Assembly: GCA_018303205.1 (NCBI GenBank)
Contig: JAGVYP010000019.1
Coordinates: 1-49,809, forward strand
DNA from: Candidatus Woesearchaeota archaeon
GTDB taxonomy: Archaea > Nanobdellota > Nanobdellia > Woesearchaeales > JAGWAF01
DNA: 49,809 bases
Direction: 5' to 3'
Position numbers and translations under genes: made by a program. This document shows, one piece after another, positions 7,288 through 15,184 of the stretch (the first letter of the stretch is position 1; the number at the start of each line of letters is the position of its first letter). The notes under the pieces are model-generated. The model searched no databases, was not told where the DNA came from, and worked only from the letters and a program-made list of their open reading frames with translations.

Positions 7288-9027
7288 ATGCTGAGAACCC
7301 ATACCTGCGGTGAATTAAGAAAGCACTATGCAGAGAAAGAAGTACAGCTTTGTGGTTGGGTACATGCTATCCGCACGCACGGTAATGTTACCTTTATTGA
7401 CTTACGAGACCGCTATGGTATTACCCAATTAGCGTTCGCAGAACATTTGAAAAAAGACATTGCAGAAGTCAAAAAAGAATACGTTCTTCAAGTTCAAGGA
7501 ATGGTAAAGAAAAAACCAGAACCTAACAAAAAACTTCTTACAGGAGACATTGAAGTTGAAGTTTCTTCTTATACCGTACTCAATGAAGCAGAACCCTTAC
7601 CCTTGGACATCGACGGATCAACAGAAATGACAGAAGAAACAAGATTAAAATGGAGATTCCTCGATTTGAGAAGTCAACGCATGCAACAAAACTTGACATT
7701 ACGAAATAACGTGCTCAGAACAGTAAGGGAATTTTATCAAAGAAATAATTTTATAGAAATTGAAACTCCTGTACTTGCAAAATCAACACCCGAAGGAGCA
7801 AGGGACTATCTTGTTCCTAGCAGAGTCAATCCTGGAAAATTCTATGCGCTACCCCAATCACCTCAAATTTTCAAACAACTCTTTATGGTTGCAGGTCTTG
7901 ACAGATATTTTCAAATTGTCAAATGTTTTCGAGATGAAGATTTGAGAGGAGAACGACAACCGGAATTTACACAAATAGATGTGGAAATGAGCTTTGTTGA
8001 ACAAGAAGATATCATTCAACTCCACGAACAACTCATAAAACAAGTATGGAAAGATGCTCTGAAGATTGATACTCCTCTGCCTTTTCCTCGCATGACCTAT
8101 ACAGAAGCCATGGAACAATACGGAAAAGATGCTCCAGACACGAGATTCGCATTGAAACTCAAAAAACTCAATGAGATTTTCAAAAAAACAAATTTTGAAA
8201 TTTTCAAAAAAGCATTAGAAGAAAAAGGATCTATTTACGCAATCAATGTCAAGGGAGCTGCTTCTTTTTCAAGAAAAGAGATTGAAGACTGCACAGAAAT
8301 AGTAAAGGCACATCGTGCAAAAGGCCTTGCATGGCTCAAAATGCAAGAAACCTTTGATGGACCTATTGCTAAATTTTTATCTGAAGAAGAAAAAAAACAG
8401 TTGAAAAAAGAATTAGAAATAGAGAAAGAAGATCTGATTTTCTTTGTTGCAGATCAGAAGCATTTTATATGCCAAACTGCTTTAGGAGCTCTTCGCTTAC
8501 ACTTGGGAAAAAAATTAAACCTGATAGACAAAATCGCATGGAATTTTCTCTGGGTCCTTGACTTTCCCCTCTTTGAATACGATGAAGAAGAGAAAAGACA
8601 CGTTGCAGTACACCATCCTTTTACCAGTCCCAAAAAAGGAGATATTCTTAAAATGGAAACACATCCCTTACAGGTCAGAGCATTAGCTCATGATCTTGTC
8701 TTGAATGGCCATGAAATAGGGGGAGGAAGCATTCGTATTCATCAGCGTACATTACAAGAAAAAATGTTTAAGATTCTTGGTTTTTCAAAAGAAGAAGCTG
8801 AAGAAAAATTTGGGTTTCTCTTAAACGCGTTCAAATATGGAGCTCCTCCTCATGGAGGATTGGCTTTTGGTGTAGATCGCATTATTGCATTACTTTGCGG
8901 AGCAGAAAGCATTCGCGAAGTTATTGCATTTCCTAAAACAAAGGATGCTGAAGACTTAATGATGGGATCTCCCTCCTTTGTTTCACAAAAACAGCTTGAT
9001 GAATTAGGCATTAGCTTAAAAAAGTAA
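7288..9027 (+). CDS. aspS: aspartyl-tRNA synthetase, bacterial type
   Basis: A 579-residue class II enzyme that charges tRNA-Asp. The N-terminal OB-fold anticodon domain (LCGWVHAIRTHGNVTFIDLR) is followed by motif 2 (FRDEDLRGERQPEFTQIDVE), an inserted GAD-type domain (about residues 285-420), the HHPFTSPK segment and motif 3 (PPHGGLAFGVDRI). The GAD insert and length are those of bacterial AspRS; typical archaeal AspRS is about 430 residues without the insert. Acquisition from bacteria is therefore likely, as known for other DPANN archaea. With AsnRS encoded nearby, separate charging of Asp and Asn is expected. A family-2 repeat starts 19 bases after the stop. Confidence 0.95.
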   Translation: MLRTHTCGELRKHYAEKEVQLCGWVHAIRTHGNVTFIDLRDRYGITQLAFAEHLKKDIAEVKKEYVLQVQGMVKKKPEPNKKLLTGDIEVEVSSYTVLNEAEPLPLDIDGSTEMTEETRLKWRFLDLRSQRMQQNLTLRNNVLRTVREFYQRNNFIEIETPVLAKSTPEGARDYLVPSRVNPGKFYALPQSPQIFKQLFMVAGLDRYFQIVKCFRDEDLRGERQPEFTQIDVEMSFVEQEDIIQLHEQLIKQVWKDALKIDTPLPFPRMTYTEAMEQYGKDAPDTRFALKLKKLNEIFKKTNFEIFKKALEEKGSIYAINVKGAASFSRKEIEDCTEIVKAHRAKGLAWLKMQETFDGPIAKFLSEEEKKQLKKELEIEKEDLIFFVADQKHFICQTALGALRLHLGKKLNLIDKIAWNFLWVLDFPLFEYDEEEKRHVAVHHPFTSPKKGDILKMETHPLQVRALAHDLVLNGHEIGGGSIRIHQRTLQEKMFKILGFSKEEAEEKFGFLLNAFKYGAPPHGGLAFGVDRIIALLCGAESIREVIAFPKTKDAEDLMMGSPSFVSQKQLDELGISLKK

Positions 9028-9045
9028 TAAGGAAGAATAAAAGAG

Positions 9046-9172
9046 GAAGCTGTACCATCCTCAGGTCGAGCTTCTTAGACAAAAAGAAGAGACAGTGACA
9101 AAGGGGACGCTCCAGTCGGGAAACGTCACTCATCAACAAAAAAGATAACAAGCGAGAAGATGGTACAGCTTC
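9046..9172 (+). repeat. structured repeat family 2, copy 2a
   Basis: The terminal stem GAAGCTGTACCATC pairs perfectly with the 3' end (GATGGTACAGCTTC). Inside are the conserved CTCAGGTCGAGC, a hairpin CTTCTT/AAGAAG, an AGTGAC/GTCACT stem enclosing GGGGACGCTCC and CGGGAA, and the conserved 3' GCGAGAAGA. GCTT after the 5' motif can pair with AAGC before the 3' motif. It fills the gap between aspS and the next gene. Confidence 0.8.
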
Positions 9173-9210
9173 AAAAAGTAAAAAAGAAATAAAGATCTTT
9201 GGTGTAAAAC

Positions 9211-9474
9211 ATGCACTCTCATAAAACCCTACGTTTTTTTCAATCCTTTCAAGGTGTAGAAGAAGGAAGAAAAGGACAATGCACTCCAGAACAATGTGAA
9301 ACTCTCGATGGGAGAAAAGGAAGTGCGTGTTGCAAACTCGGTTATGTATGCCCTTGCTTAAAAAAGAATACGCAATGCGGTGTATATCAAATAAGGCCTC
9401 CTAATTGCAGAGTTTTTCCACGAACAAGAGAAGACTTAAGCTTAGTAAAAAATTGCGGATACTATTGGAAATAA
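9211..9474 (+). CDS. YkgJ-type cysteine-cluster protein (putative Zn/Fe-chelating)
   Basis: An 87-residue protein of the YkgJ-like family. Cysteines are spaced as in that family: CTPEQC, then GSACCKLGYVCPCLKKN, then the hallmark CGVYQIRPPNCRVFP and a final NCGYYW. These Cys residues are expected to hold zinc or an iron-sulfur centre. The biochemical role of the family is not settled. It is slightly short for the family but all the expected Cys positions are there, so it seems intact. It converges with tgt, whose stop is 1 base away. No distinct TATA box was seen; ATG 9211 is the first good start after the repeat. Confidence 0.75.
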   Translation: MHSHKTLRFFQSFQGVEEGRKGQCTPEQCETLDGRKGSACCKLGYVCPCLKKNTQCGVYQIRPPNCRVFPRTREDLSLVKNCGYYWK

Positions 9475-9475
9475 A

Positions 9476-10576
9476 CTATTTTTGATCTTGCATAAACTCT
9501 TTTTTAAATTTTTCAAATCTTTTTTCTTTAATTGCACTTTTTGCTTGTTCCAAAAGAGCATTCATAAAGTGTAAGTTATGTAGAGTGTTTAAGCGATTGC
9601 TGTGGGGTTCTTTCATTCTGAAAAGATGATGCAGATATGCCCTCGTAAAATGTTTGCAAGTATAACAGGTGCAGTCTTCTTCCAAGGGAGCAAAATCATG
9701 TTCATATCTTTTATTTTTAATATCAAGCGTTCCTTTCATCGTGAATAAAGAACCGTGACGCGCGTTCATGGTTGGAAATCGGGAATCCCAGATGTCTATT
9801 CCTTTGATGATACTCTCCAAAATCTGTTCTGGAACACCAATACCCATCAAATACTTAGGCTTTTCTTTGGGCAATTCTTTCATAGCAATATCAATAGCAT
9901 GGTACATATCCTCTGGTTTTTCTCCTAAAGCAAGTCCTCCTAATGCAAGCCCATCAAAATCAATCTGAGAGATTTTTTGTGCAGCAAGCTTGCGGAGATC
10001 GTCATGTAATCCGCCTTGACTAATACCAAATAAAAGATGGCCATCATTTTTTTTGTCGTGAAATGTTTTGCAACGCTCTGCCCATGCTGTTGTTTTTTTA
10101 ATGCTTTCTAAACATCTCGAATGTCCAGCTCCTAAGCGTGGCATATCATCTAAACACATATGCACATCTGCATTAATCATTAATTGAATTTCCATGCTCC
10201 TTTCAGGTGTGCAAAACACTTCTCCGCCATGGATAGGGTCTTTAAATTTTACGCCGTCTTGATTCGTCATGAGAAGAAAACTATCACTATACATCTGAAA
10301 TCCCCCAGAATCTGTAAAAATATTTTTTTTAAATTTCATAAATTGATGAATTCCCCTACACTTTTCAAAGACCTGCAATCCTGGTGAGAGAGATAACACA
10401 AAGCTATTCGCGATGATGCTTTGCGTTCCTAACATTTCTAAGTCTTTTCCATCAAAGTATTTCCCTACAGCCTTAGTAGCACACGGCATGAAAAAAGGAG
10501 TTTCAAAACTGCCATGCTGTGTTGTTAAGAGACCTACTCTTGCTTTGCCATCTTCTGCAATGATTTCAAAAGTCAT
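9476..10576 (-). CDS. tgt: tRNA-guanine transglycosylase, bacterial type
   Basis: A 366-residue TIM-barrel enzyme that exchanges a guanine base in tRNA. Key residues are in place: D89 in FTDSGGFQM, D143/D144 in CLDDMPR, GISQGGL, the GGLALGE loop near 213-219, nucleophile D264 in DIWDSRFPT, and the zinc site C302, C304, C307 with H333 (CTCYTCK to TLHNLHF). The YLHHLFRMKEPHSNRLNTLH zinc region and the length are those of the bacterial queuosine enzyme. Archaeal TGT for archaeosine at position 15 is longer and carries PUA domains, absent here. Target is presumably wobble G34, a notable inference in an archaeon. A minus-strand TTTTTAAATA box lies about 30 bases upstream. Confidence 0.93.
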   Translation of the reverse strand: MTFEIIAEDGKARVGLLTTQHGSFETPFFMPCATKAVGKYFDGKDLEMLGTQSIIANSFVLSLSPGLQVFEKCRGIHQFMKFKKNIFTDSGGFQMYSDSFLLMTNQDGVKFKDPIHGGEVFCTPERSMEIQLMINADVHMCLDDMPRLGAGHSRCLESIKKTTAWAERCKTFHDKKNDGHLLFGISQGGLHDDLRKLAAQKISQIDFDGLALGGLALGEKPEDMYHAIDIAMKELPKEKPKYLMGIGVPEQILESIIKGIDIWDSRFPTMNARHGSLFTMKGTLDIKNKRYEHDFAPLEEDCTCYTCKHFTRAYLHHLFRMKEPHSNRLNTLHNLHFMNALLEQAKSAIKEKRFEKFKKEFMQDQK

Positions 10577-10701
10577 ATACTGGAGGAAAGAGCAGTATTT
10601 AAAAAACTATCAGTATATTGATCTTCTTTATGATGAAATTAGTTTTTTCTTATTTTTCATTTTTTTAAGTACTTTTTCTTTCTTCTAGACTTTTTTCATA
10701 T

Positions 10702-10849
10702 ATGTCAAAAACCACCGATCATAGATTGGTGGCATGTCGCGACATGCCATTATCCATAGTGGTTTTTGAGCATGCTCAAAAATTTTCCTCTGGTAATTGT
10801 CCATTGGCTTCGAGCCACTCTTCAGAGACTAGTGGAAAATTTTTGACAT
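10702..10849 (+). repeat. structured repeat family 3, copy 3a
   Basis: Two branched units in tandem. Unit one: CAAAAACCAC/GTGGTTTTTG encloses three hairpins (CCACCGATC/GATTGGTGG; the perfect palindrome GGCATGTCGCGACATGCC; CCATTAT/ATAGTGG). Unit two: TCAAAAATTTTCC/GGAAAATTTTTGA encloses TGGCTTCGAGCCA and CTCTTCAGAG. The whole is bounded by ATGTCAAAAA/TTTTTGACAT, and the junction is the 20-base palindrome TTTTTGAGCATGCTCAAAAA. It lies between the divergent tgt and asnS promoters. Confidence 0.75.
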
Positions 10850-10999
10850 TTTTGAAACTTTTAACTTTCTCACACTTCTTTTGTATTTTTGTTTGTATTT
10901 TTATAAAAATAATAAACAGAAAAGAAAGGATATGCCAAAGATTAAAAAATAACAAAAGAAAGAGAACAAATGATAAAAAACAGCCCTGGAATCCAAATA

Positions 11000-11007
11000 T
11001 TTTTAAA
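11000..11007 (+). promoter_or_regulatory. TATA box of asnS
   Basis: TTTTTAAA centred exactly 25.5 bases before the ATG at 11029. It shows that asnS starts there and that the longer reading frame upstream, which runs through the repeat, is not coding. Confidence 0.65.
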
Positions 11008-11028
11008 CAAGCTCTTCTCCCTGTTTCT

Positions 11029-12327
11029 ATGAAAAAATACCTTACTCTTCAGGAAGCCATAGAACAAGGCTCAGGAAAGGTAGCTTTGCAAGGCTGGGTG
11101 TATCGCGAACGAGGCTCATCTAAGATAAAATTTCTTGTACTCAGAGATCATACTACTATTCTTCAATGTGTTGTTGAAAAAGAAAAAATAGGAGAAAAAA
11201 AGTTTAGTCTGATTGACAAAATACAAATTGAAACCTCTGTACGCTTAGAAGGAACGATCAAAAAAGATGAACGAGCTCCCACAGGATATGAAGTCAATGT
11301 GGAAGACCTTGAAATTGTAGGAATAGCAAATGAGTTTCCTATCCAAAAAGATCAGAGCGTTGAATTTTTAGCAGACAACAGGCATTTATGGCTCAGATCG
11401 AGAAGGATGACAGCAATTCTCAAAATACGGAGCACGGTTTTTCAAGCCATAGATACGTATTTTAGAAATAATAAGTTTTATTTGTACCACAGCCCTATCT
11501 TTTCTCCGAATAATTGCGAAGGAGGAAGCACAGTATTCAAAGTAGACTATTTTGGTAACGAAATGTTTCTCACACAGTCCTGGCAATTATATGCAGAAGC
11601 AGGTATTTTTTCTTTAGGAAATATCTACACCATTGCACCTTCCTTTAGAGCTGAAAGAAGCAAAACATCACGACATTTGACAGAATACTGGCATGCAGAA
11701 ATGGAAATGGTCTGGAACACTTTTGAAGATGTCATGCACCATGCAGAAGGAGTTCTCAAATTTATCCTGAAAGAAGTTTTAGACAAACACCAAGAAGAAT
11801 TCAAAATACTTGAAAGAGACCCCAAAAAGTTAGAGCCTGCACTGAAAAAACCCTTCATAAAAATGACCTATACTGATGCTTTAAAGATTTTAAAAGAAAA
11901 ATGTAAAATGGACGTTGAATGGGGAAAAGATTTGCGTACCCTAGAAGAAGAGAAACTGACCAAGTTATATGATGTGCCCTTACTGGTAACACGATATCCT
12001 AAAAAAATTAAAGCATTTTACATGAAAGAAGACCCTGAAAATTCTGAAGTAGTACTCGGAATGGATTGCCTTGCACCAGAAGGCTATGGAGAAATTATCG
12101 GAGGCTCACAAAGAGAAGAAAACGCAGAAGAAATTGAAAAAAGACTGCGAGAACAAGGAGAAGATCCCTCAGTTTATGGTTGGTATTTGGATTTGAGAAA
12201 ATACGGCTCAGTTCCCCACGGAGGATTTGGATTAGGTGTTGAAAGAGTTATTACCTGGATTTGCGGACTAGACAACATCAAAGATGCAATTCCCTTTCCC
12301 AGAACCATGTTCAGATTTACTCCATGA
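11029..12327 (+). CDS. asnS: asparaginyl-tRNA synthetase
   Basis: A 432-residue class II enzyme that charges tRNA-Asn directly. It has an OB-fold anticodon domain (KVALQGWVYRERGSSKIKFL), motif 2 (APSFRAERSKTSRHLTEYWH), the GYGEIIGGSQREEN segment, and motif 3 (SVPHGGFGLGVERVITWICG) ending PFPRTMFRFTP. YWHAEMEM and the PFPRTxxR ending point to AsnRS, not AspRS. The length fits the compact archaeal type. The start at 11029 is set by the TATA box 25.5 bases before and by alignment of the OB fold. Its stop overlaps, as ATGA, a 32-base duplicate of the start of the DUF167 gene, so the two genes were once directly coupled. Confidence 0.95.
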   Translation: MKKYLTLQEAIEQGSGKVALQGWVYRERGSSKIKFLVLRDHTTILQCVVEKEKIGEKKFSLIDKIQIETSVRLEGTIKKDERAPTGYEVNVEDLEIVGIANEFPIQKDQSVEFLADNRHLWLRSRRMTAILKIRSTVFQAIDTYFRNNKFYLYHSPIFSPNNCEGGSTVFKVDYFGNEMFLTQSWQLYAEAGIFSLGNIYTIAPSFRAERSKTSRHLTEYWHAEMEMVWNTFEDVMHHAEGVLKFILKEVLDKHQEEFKILERDPKKLEPALKKPFIKMTYTDALKILKEKCKMDVEWGKDLRTLEEEKLTKLYDVPLLVTRYPKKIKAFYMKEDPENSEVVLGMDCLAPEGYGEIIGGSQREENAEEIEKRLREQGEDPSVYGWYLDLRKYGSVPHGGFGLGVERVITWICGLDNIKDAIPFPRTMFRFTP

Positions 12328-12355
12328 GTATAGAACAATACATCAAAAACAATAC
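12324..12355 (+). repeat. 32-bp direct repeat, left copy
   Basis: These 32 bases are identical to 12637-12668, which begin the DUF167 gene (ATGAGTATAGAACAATACAT and 12 more). This left copy overlaps the asnS stop codon and then runs into a stop a few codons on, so it is a non-functional gene start stranded 313 bases upstream. Confidence 0.9.
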
Positions 12356-12396
12356 GTTCTGAAGCATTACCGTTCGCAGGCCGAAGAAGTCCATTG

Positions 12397-12574
12397 TGAT
12401 CATTGCCTTGGAAAAGGTCACCGTCCTCAGGTCGAGCGTGTAAGCCAAAAGAATCAACGAAGTTCAAGGGGATACTCCCCACGGGAATGAACGATAGAGA
12501 AACAAAAAGGTAACTACGCGAGAAGACGGTGACCAAAAAAGAAAATAAATGAGCAGCAAATCTCTGTGATGACC
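12397..12574 (+). repeat. structured repeat family 1, copy D, interrupted by family 2
   Basis: Family-1 ends are present: CATTGCCTTGG on the left and GAGCAGCAAATCTC plus GTGATGACC on the right, able to pair through CATTGC/GTGATG with G-U pairs. The usual middle (GATTCATGCA hairpin) is replaced by a complete family-2 element at 12416-12534. The copy lies between the two 32-bp direct repeats. Confidence 0.7.
12416..12534 (+). repeat. structured repeat family 2, copy 2b, nested in family 1
   Basis: Terminal stem GGTCACCGTC/GACGGTGACC. Conserved CTCAGGTCGAGC, then GCGTGTA able to pair with TACGC before the 3' GCGAGAAGA, and a GTTCA/TGAAC stem holding GGGGATACTCCCC and CGGGAA. Confidence 0.8.
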
Positions 12575-12636
12575 TTCCAAAAAGAAGAGAAAAAAAGATA
12601 AAATAAACATAAAAAAATGAATAGTGTAAATCAAAA

Positions 12637-12668
12637 ATGAGTATAGAACAATACATCAAAAACAATAC
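12637..12668 (+). repeat. 32-bp direct repeat, right copy
   Basis: The functional copy of the duplication. It is the first 32 bases of the DUF167 reading frame and matches 12324-12355 at every position; flanking bases on both sides differ. Confidence 0.9.
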
Positions 12669-12879
12669 CCTTTCCATTCTTGTGAAACCTAACTCTTCCA
12701 AAACAGAAATTCTTGGCTGGGATGAAGAAAAGCAAGCTTTGAGAATTGCAATTCATGCTCCTCCTGAAGACAATAAAGCAAATAAAGAACTTCTAAAATT
12801 TCTGAAAAAAACATTGAAAAGAAAAGTTGAATTGATTAAAGGTAAAACTTCAAGAGAGAAAGTAGTTAGGATTTCTTAA
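12637..12879 (+). CDS. DUF167/YggU family protein
   Basis: An 80-residue small protein of the DUF167 (YggU) family. It matches in order: SILVKPNSSKTEIL, LRIAIHAPPEDNKANKELLKFL and the C-terminal KVELIKGKTSREKVVRI. The family has a compact alpha/beta fold and occurs in archaea and bacteria; its function is not established. The start region is duplicated 313 bases upstream, overlapping asnS, so the gene was probably coupled to asnS before the repeat insertion separated them. Its last 14 bases overlap the converging TrmB-type regulator. Confidence 0.88.
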   Translation: MSIEQYIKNNTLSILVKPNSSKTEILGWDEEKQALRIAIHAPPEDNKANKELLKFLKKTLKRKVELIKGKTSREKVVRIS

Positions 12880-13630
12880 ACGGTTTAGACTGTTTCCAGA
12901 ATGCATCAAAATAAGACTTAAACGAATCTGCTATTTCTTTATCAATGATTTCAATAACCATTTCTTTGCTTTGTAAGAAAATAGCAGTCACATCTTTATA
13001 ATTAAGAAACCATGATGGCGTTTCAATACCTGGTGGCATGTAACGTGCTTCAGAACCTTTGTAACTATTTCTATTTAACAAAGTAGAACGTGGAGTGCCA
13101 TGATTAAAAAGCATTTTGCATGTAATACCTGCTTTTGCTCTTCGAAGGTGATCTCTTTTCCAATAAAGGTCATATCTTTCTTCTTGATTTGTAGGGATTC
13201 CCCAGGAATAAAATTCTTCGCCTTTCTTTAATTTGAGATACGTGTGTTCTGCAACGGTTATTATTCCTTTGAATCCTTCATAGATTTGTGCTTCACTTGA
13301 TTTTTTTGCAGATTGTTTTTGCAATTGCAATTGAGGAATCAGTTCATTCATAGCTTTTCTTTGTTGTTCAAGTGTTTTTTCTTTTTGGTCTATATAGTCT
13401 TGAAATTTAATAGGATCTTCTGCTTGATAGTATTTTGTTTTCTGTTTGACGATGTAAGAAACAAGTCCTTTAGTGATGAGTCGTTCAACCACTTCATAGA
13501 TTTTTGATCTTGCTACTCCTGACTTTTCTGTTAAAGGTCCAGAAGTGGTTGAACCTAAATAAAGAAGGGCAAGATAAACTTTAGTTTCACTTTCAGTTAA
13601 TCCGATGTCTCGTAGTACGGAGTAATTCAT
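12866..13630 (-). CDS. TrmB-family transcriptional regulator
   Basis: A 254-residue archaeal regulator. The N-terminal winged helix (LRDIGLTESETKVYLALLYL, then SGVARSKIYEVVERLITKGL) is typical of TrmB. A coiled linker (about 85-110) leads to a C-terminal effector or dimer domain, with the conserved EAQIYEGFKGI and FYSWGIPTNQEERYDLYW. Many TrmB proteins sense sugars, but the short effector domain here lacks a clear sugar-binding signature. It is divergent from the HD-domain gene at 13725, with about 95 bases between starts, and so is a candidate regulator of it or of itself. A second TrmB-like gene is at 37117. Confidence 0.85.
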   Translation of the reverse strand: MNYSVLRDIGLTESETKVYLALLYLGSTTSGPLTEKSGVARSKIYEVVERLITKGLVSYIVKQKTKYYQAEDPIKFQDYIDQKEKTLEQQRKAMNELIPQLQLQKQSAKKSSEAQIYEGFKGIITVAEHTYLKLKKGEEFYSWGIPTNQEERYDLYWKRDHLRRAKAGITCKMLFNHGTPRSTLLNRNSYKGSEARYMPPGIETPSWFLNYKDVTAIFLQSKEMVIEIIDKEIADSFKSYFDAFWKQSKPFKKS

Positions 13631-13695
13631 AGCATTACAAGAAGGAGCTTCTATATAAAACTAAGTATTGCTTAACCCTATAGGGGGAGGCGATC

Positions 13696-13703
13696 TTTAT
13701 TTA
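13696..13703 (+). promoter_or_regulatory. TATA box of the HD-domain gene
   Basis: TTTATTTA centred 25.5 bases before ATG 13725, which places the start there and not at the upstream in-frame codon. Confidence 0.55.
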
Positions 13704-13724
13704 TTTCCTATACTATACTCTGTT

Positions 13725-14789
13725 ATGGCTATTACAGAAAATGCTCGAATTACTGGTGCCCATTATACAGAAGCTAAAAAATCAGCGTGTATATTGTTAG
13801 ATCAATTAGGTAAATCATTAATCTATCATAGAAAAGCGCATACTACAGATTTTGTTGTACCTGCAGCATTAGCAATTGCAGAAAGAGAAGGATTTTCTTT
13901 AGAAGATAAATTAATTGTTAGTATTGCGGCTGCATTTCATGATACTGGTTTTGTTAGACAATATAATGCAAATGAGTCTATTGGTGCTCAATTTGCTGAA
14001 GATTATATGAGATCTTCTATGCAAGAGTATACAGAAGAGCAAATCAGATTAGTAAAAGATGCAATCATAAATACAGATATGAAAGAAGTACCTAAAACAA
14101 AATATGAAAAAGTGTTAAGAGACGCTGATTTAGCGATTTTAGGACATCATGATTTTGTTCAATGGAATAATGATTTAAGGAGAGAATGTAAATTACATCC
14201 TGAATCGCCTATGCATCAAGCTTCTTTGGATAGATCAAAATGGGCTCAATCACAATTAGGATTTATTTCATCTCATACGTGGTTTACAGAGGGTGCGAAA
14301 ACATTGTACGAAGAGTCTAAACAACAAAATATTCTTGCTTTCAAAAAGGAGTATCCATTGACACAACAATACGCAGTATTTGTAAGAAGTAAAAATTGTG
14401 ATGATAGTTCGGACATTGTCCTTCTCGTTCTAAGATTATCTGAAAGAGATTTGTCTAGTGCAGATTTTTTTCCAAAGGATGACGCGCAAAGATCTGAAGG
14501 GGGATATCCGCAAAAGATATGGCGATTTGATAGTCTTGAAGACGCAAAACGTAAAGCTGAAGAAACAGCTGATGGTAATTTTGTTCTTGAAGCGGGGGTT
14601 GTACCGATAGATACCGGAGAGCATCGTTATGTCGCCATGAGTCAAGAAATTTGTATGGGAGATCCAGTTTATGCTGTAAAAGTTGTAAGAACTCTTAGAG
14701 AAATAAGAAATTATGATAGAAAGAATTGGAAAGAAACATTGGAAGAGACATGCAAAAGAGATGAGCATTGGAAGCATATAAGCATATAG
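13725..14789 (+). CDS. HD-domain phosphohydrolase with C-terminal extension
   Basis: A 354-residue two-part protein. Residues 1-200 form an HD metal-dependent phosphohydrolase: H35/H39 in IYHRKAHTTDF, H72-D73 in AAFHDTGFVRQY, and DADLAILGHHDF later. The layout resembles small HD proteins acting on nucleotides or as signalling phosphodiesterases. Residues 225-350 are an extra alpha/beta region (QYAVFVRSKNCDDSSDIVLL) that I do not recognise and that may be sensory. The start is set by a TATA box 25.5 bases upstream. The TrmB-type regulator lies divergently next to it. Its place at the edge of the accessory stretch suggests a regulatory or defence-related role, which is speculative. Confidence 0.75.
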   Translation: MAITENARITGAHYTEAKKSACILLDQLGKSLIYHRKAHTTDFVVPAALAIAEREGFSLEDKLIVSIAAAFHDTGFVRQYNANESIGAQFAEDYMRSSMQEYTEEQIRLVKDAIINTDMKEVPKTKYEKVLRDADLAILGHHDFVQWNNDLRRECKLHPESPMHQASLDRSKWAQSQLGFISSHTWFTEGAKTLYEESKQQNILAFKKEYPLTQQYAVFVRSKNCDDSSDIVLLVLRLSERDLSSADFFPKDDAQRSEGGYPQKIWRFDSLEDAKRKAEETADGNFVLEAGVVPIDTGEHRYVAMSQEICMGDPVYAVKVVRTLREIRNYDRKNWKETLEETCKRDEHWKHISI

Positions 14790-14915
14790 AAACATCGGAT
14801 TTTTCGAATATTTTTCGGTAAAAAACTCAAAAGACGGAAAAAAGAACGACAAAAGCGAAATCTTTTCGGAAAAATAACCGCAAAGTATTTCTTAACTAAA
14901 AAACAAGATTATGAA

Positions 14916-15176
14916 ATGTCTTTCATAACATTAATTGTAATTGAAAAAGAAGATATAAAAATTATTCCTGAGCATTATAATACGATTATTAGGATTATGA
15001 ATCATGATTTTAAGAATGCGAAGCATTACCTAAAAGAAGCTGAAGAAATTCCGCTAGATGCAGGCTACCTTCTTGTTGATATGAATAAAAAAATTATCAT
15101 AAATGGGCAGTCAGCTTTTGCACGTCAGCATCTCCATCCCAAATACAGCACTGAATGGTTCTGGATCGAGGTGTAG
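14916..15176 (+). CDS. small protein, unknown
   Basis: An 86-residue protein with an alternating hydrophobic pattern (SFITLIVIEKEDIKIIPEHY) and a middle part GYLLVDMNKKIIINGQSAFA that looks like a beta-rich segment. No known family is evident. It starts 127 bases after the HD gene, across AT-rich sequence with several short CGG-containing inverted matches (about 14807-14875) that may form a hairpin or terminator. It ends 8 bases before the DUF4258 toxin-like gene, so it may be in the same transcript. It could be a third component of that toxin-antitoxin unit or an unrelated small gene. Confidence 0.5.
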   Translation: MSFITLIVIEKEDIKIIPEHYNTIIRIMNHDFKNAKHYLKEAEEIPLDAGYLLVDMNKKIIINGQSAFARQHLHPKYSTEWFWIEV

Positions 15177-15184
15177 TATACAAT

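Noticed and set aside
9046-9172. Family-2 repeat as a tRNA or known riboswitch
   Set aside because: It has no cloverleaf, TTCRA loop or CCA end, and copies lie outside the leaders of adjacent genes, so cis-regulation does not fit well.
10702-11028. N-terminal extension of the asnS reading frame
   Set aside because: It runs through the family-3 repeat and has no start signals; the TATA box at 11000-11007 and the OB-fold alignment place the start at 11029.
12174-12701. 175-codon open frame on the minus strand
   Set aside because: It lies opposite asnS and the nested repeats, has no family-like pattern and is a shadow frame.
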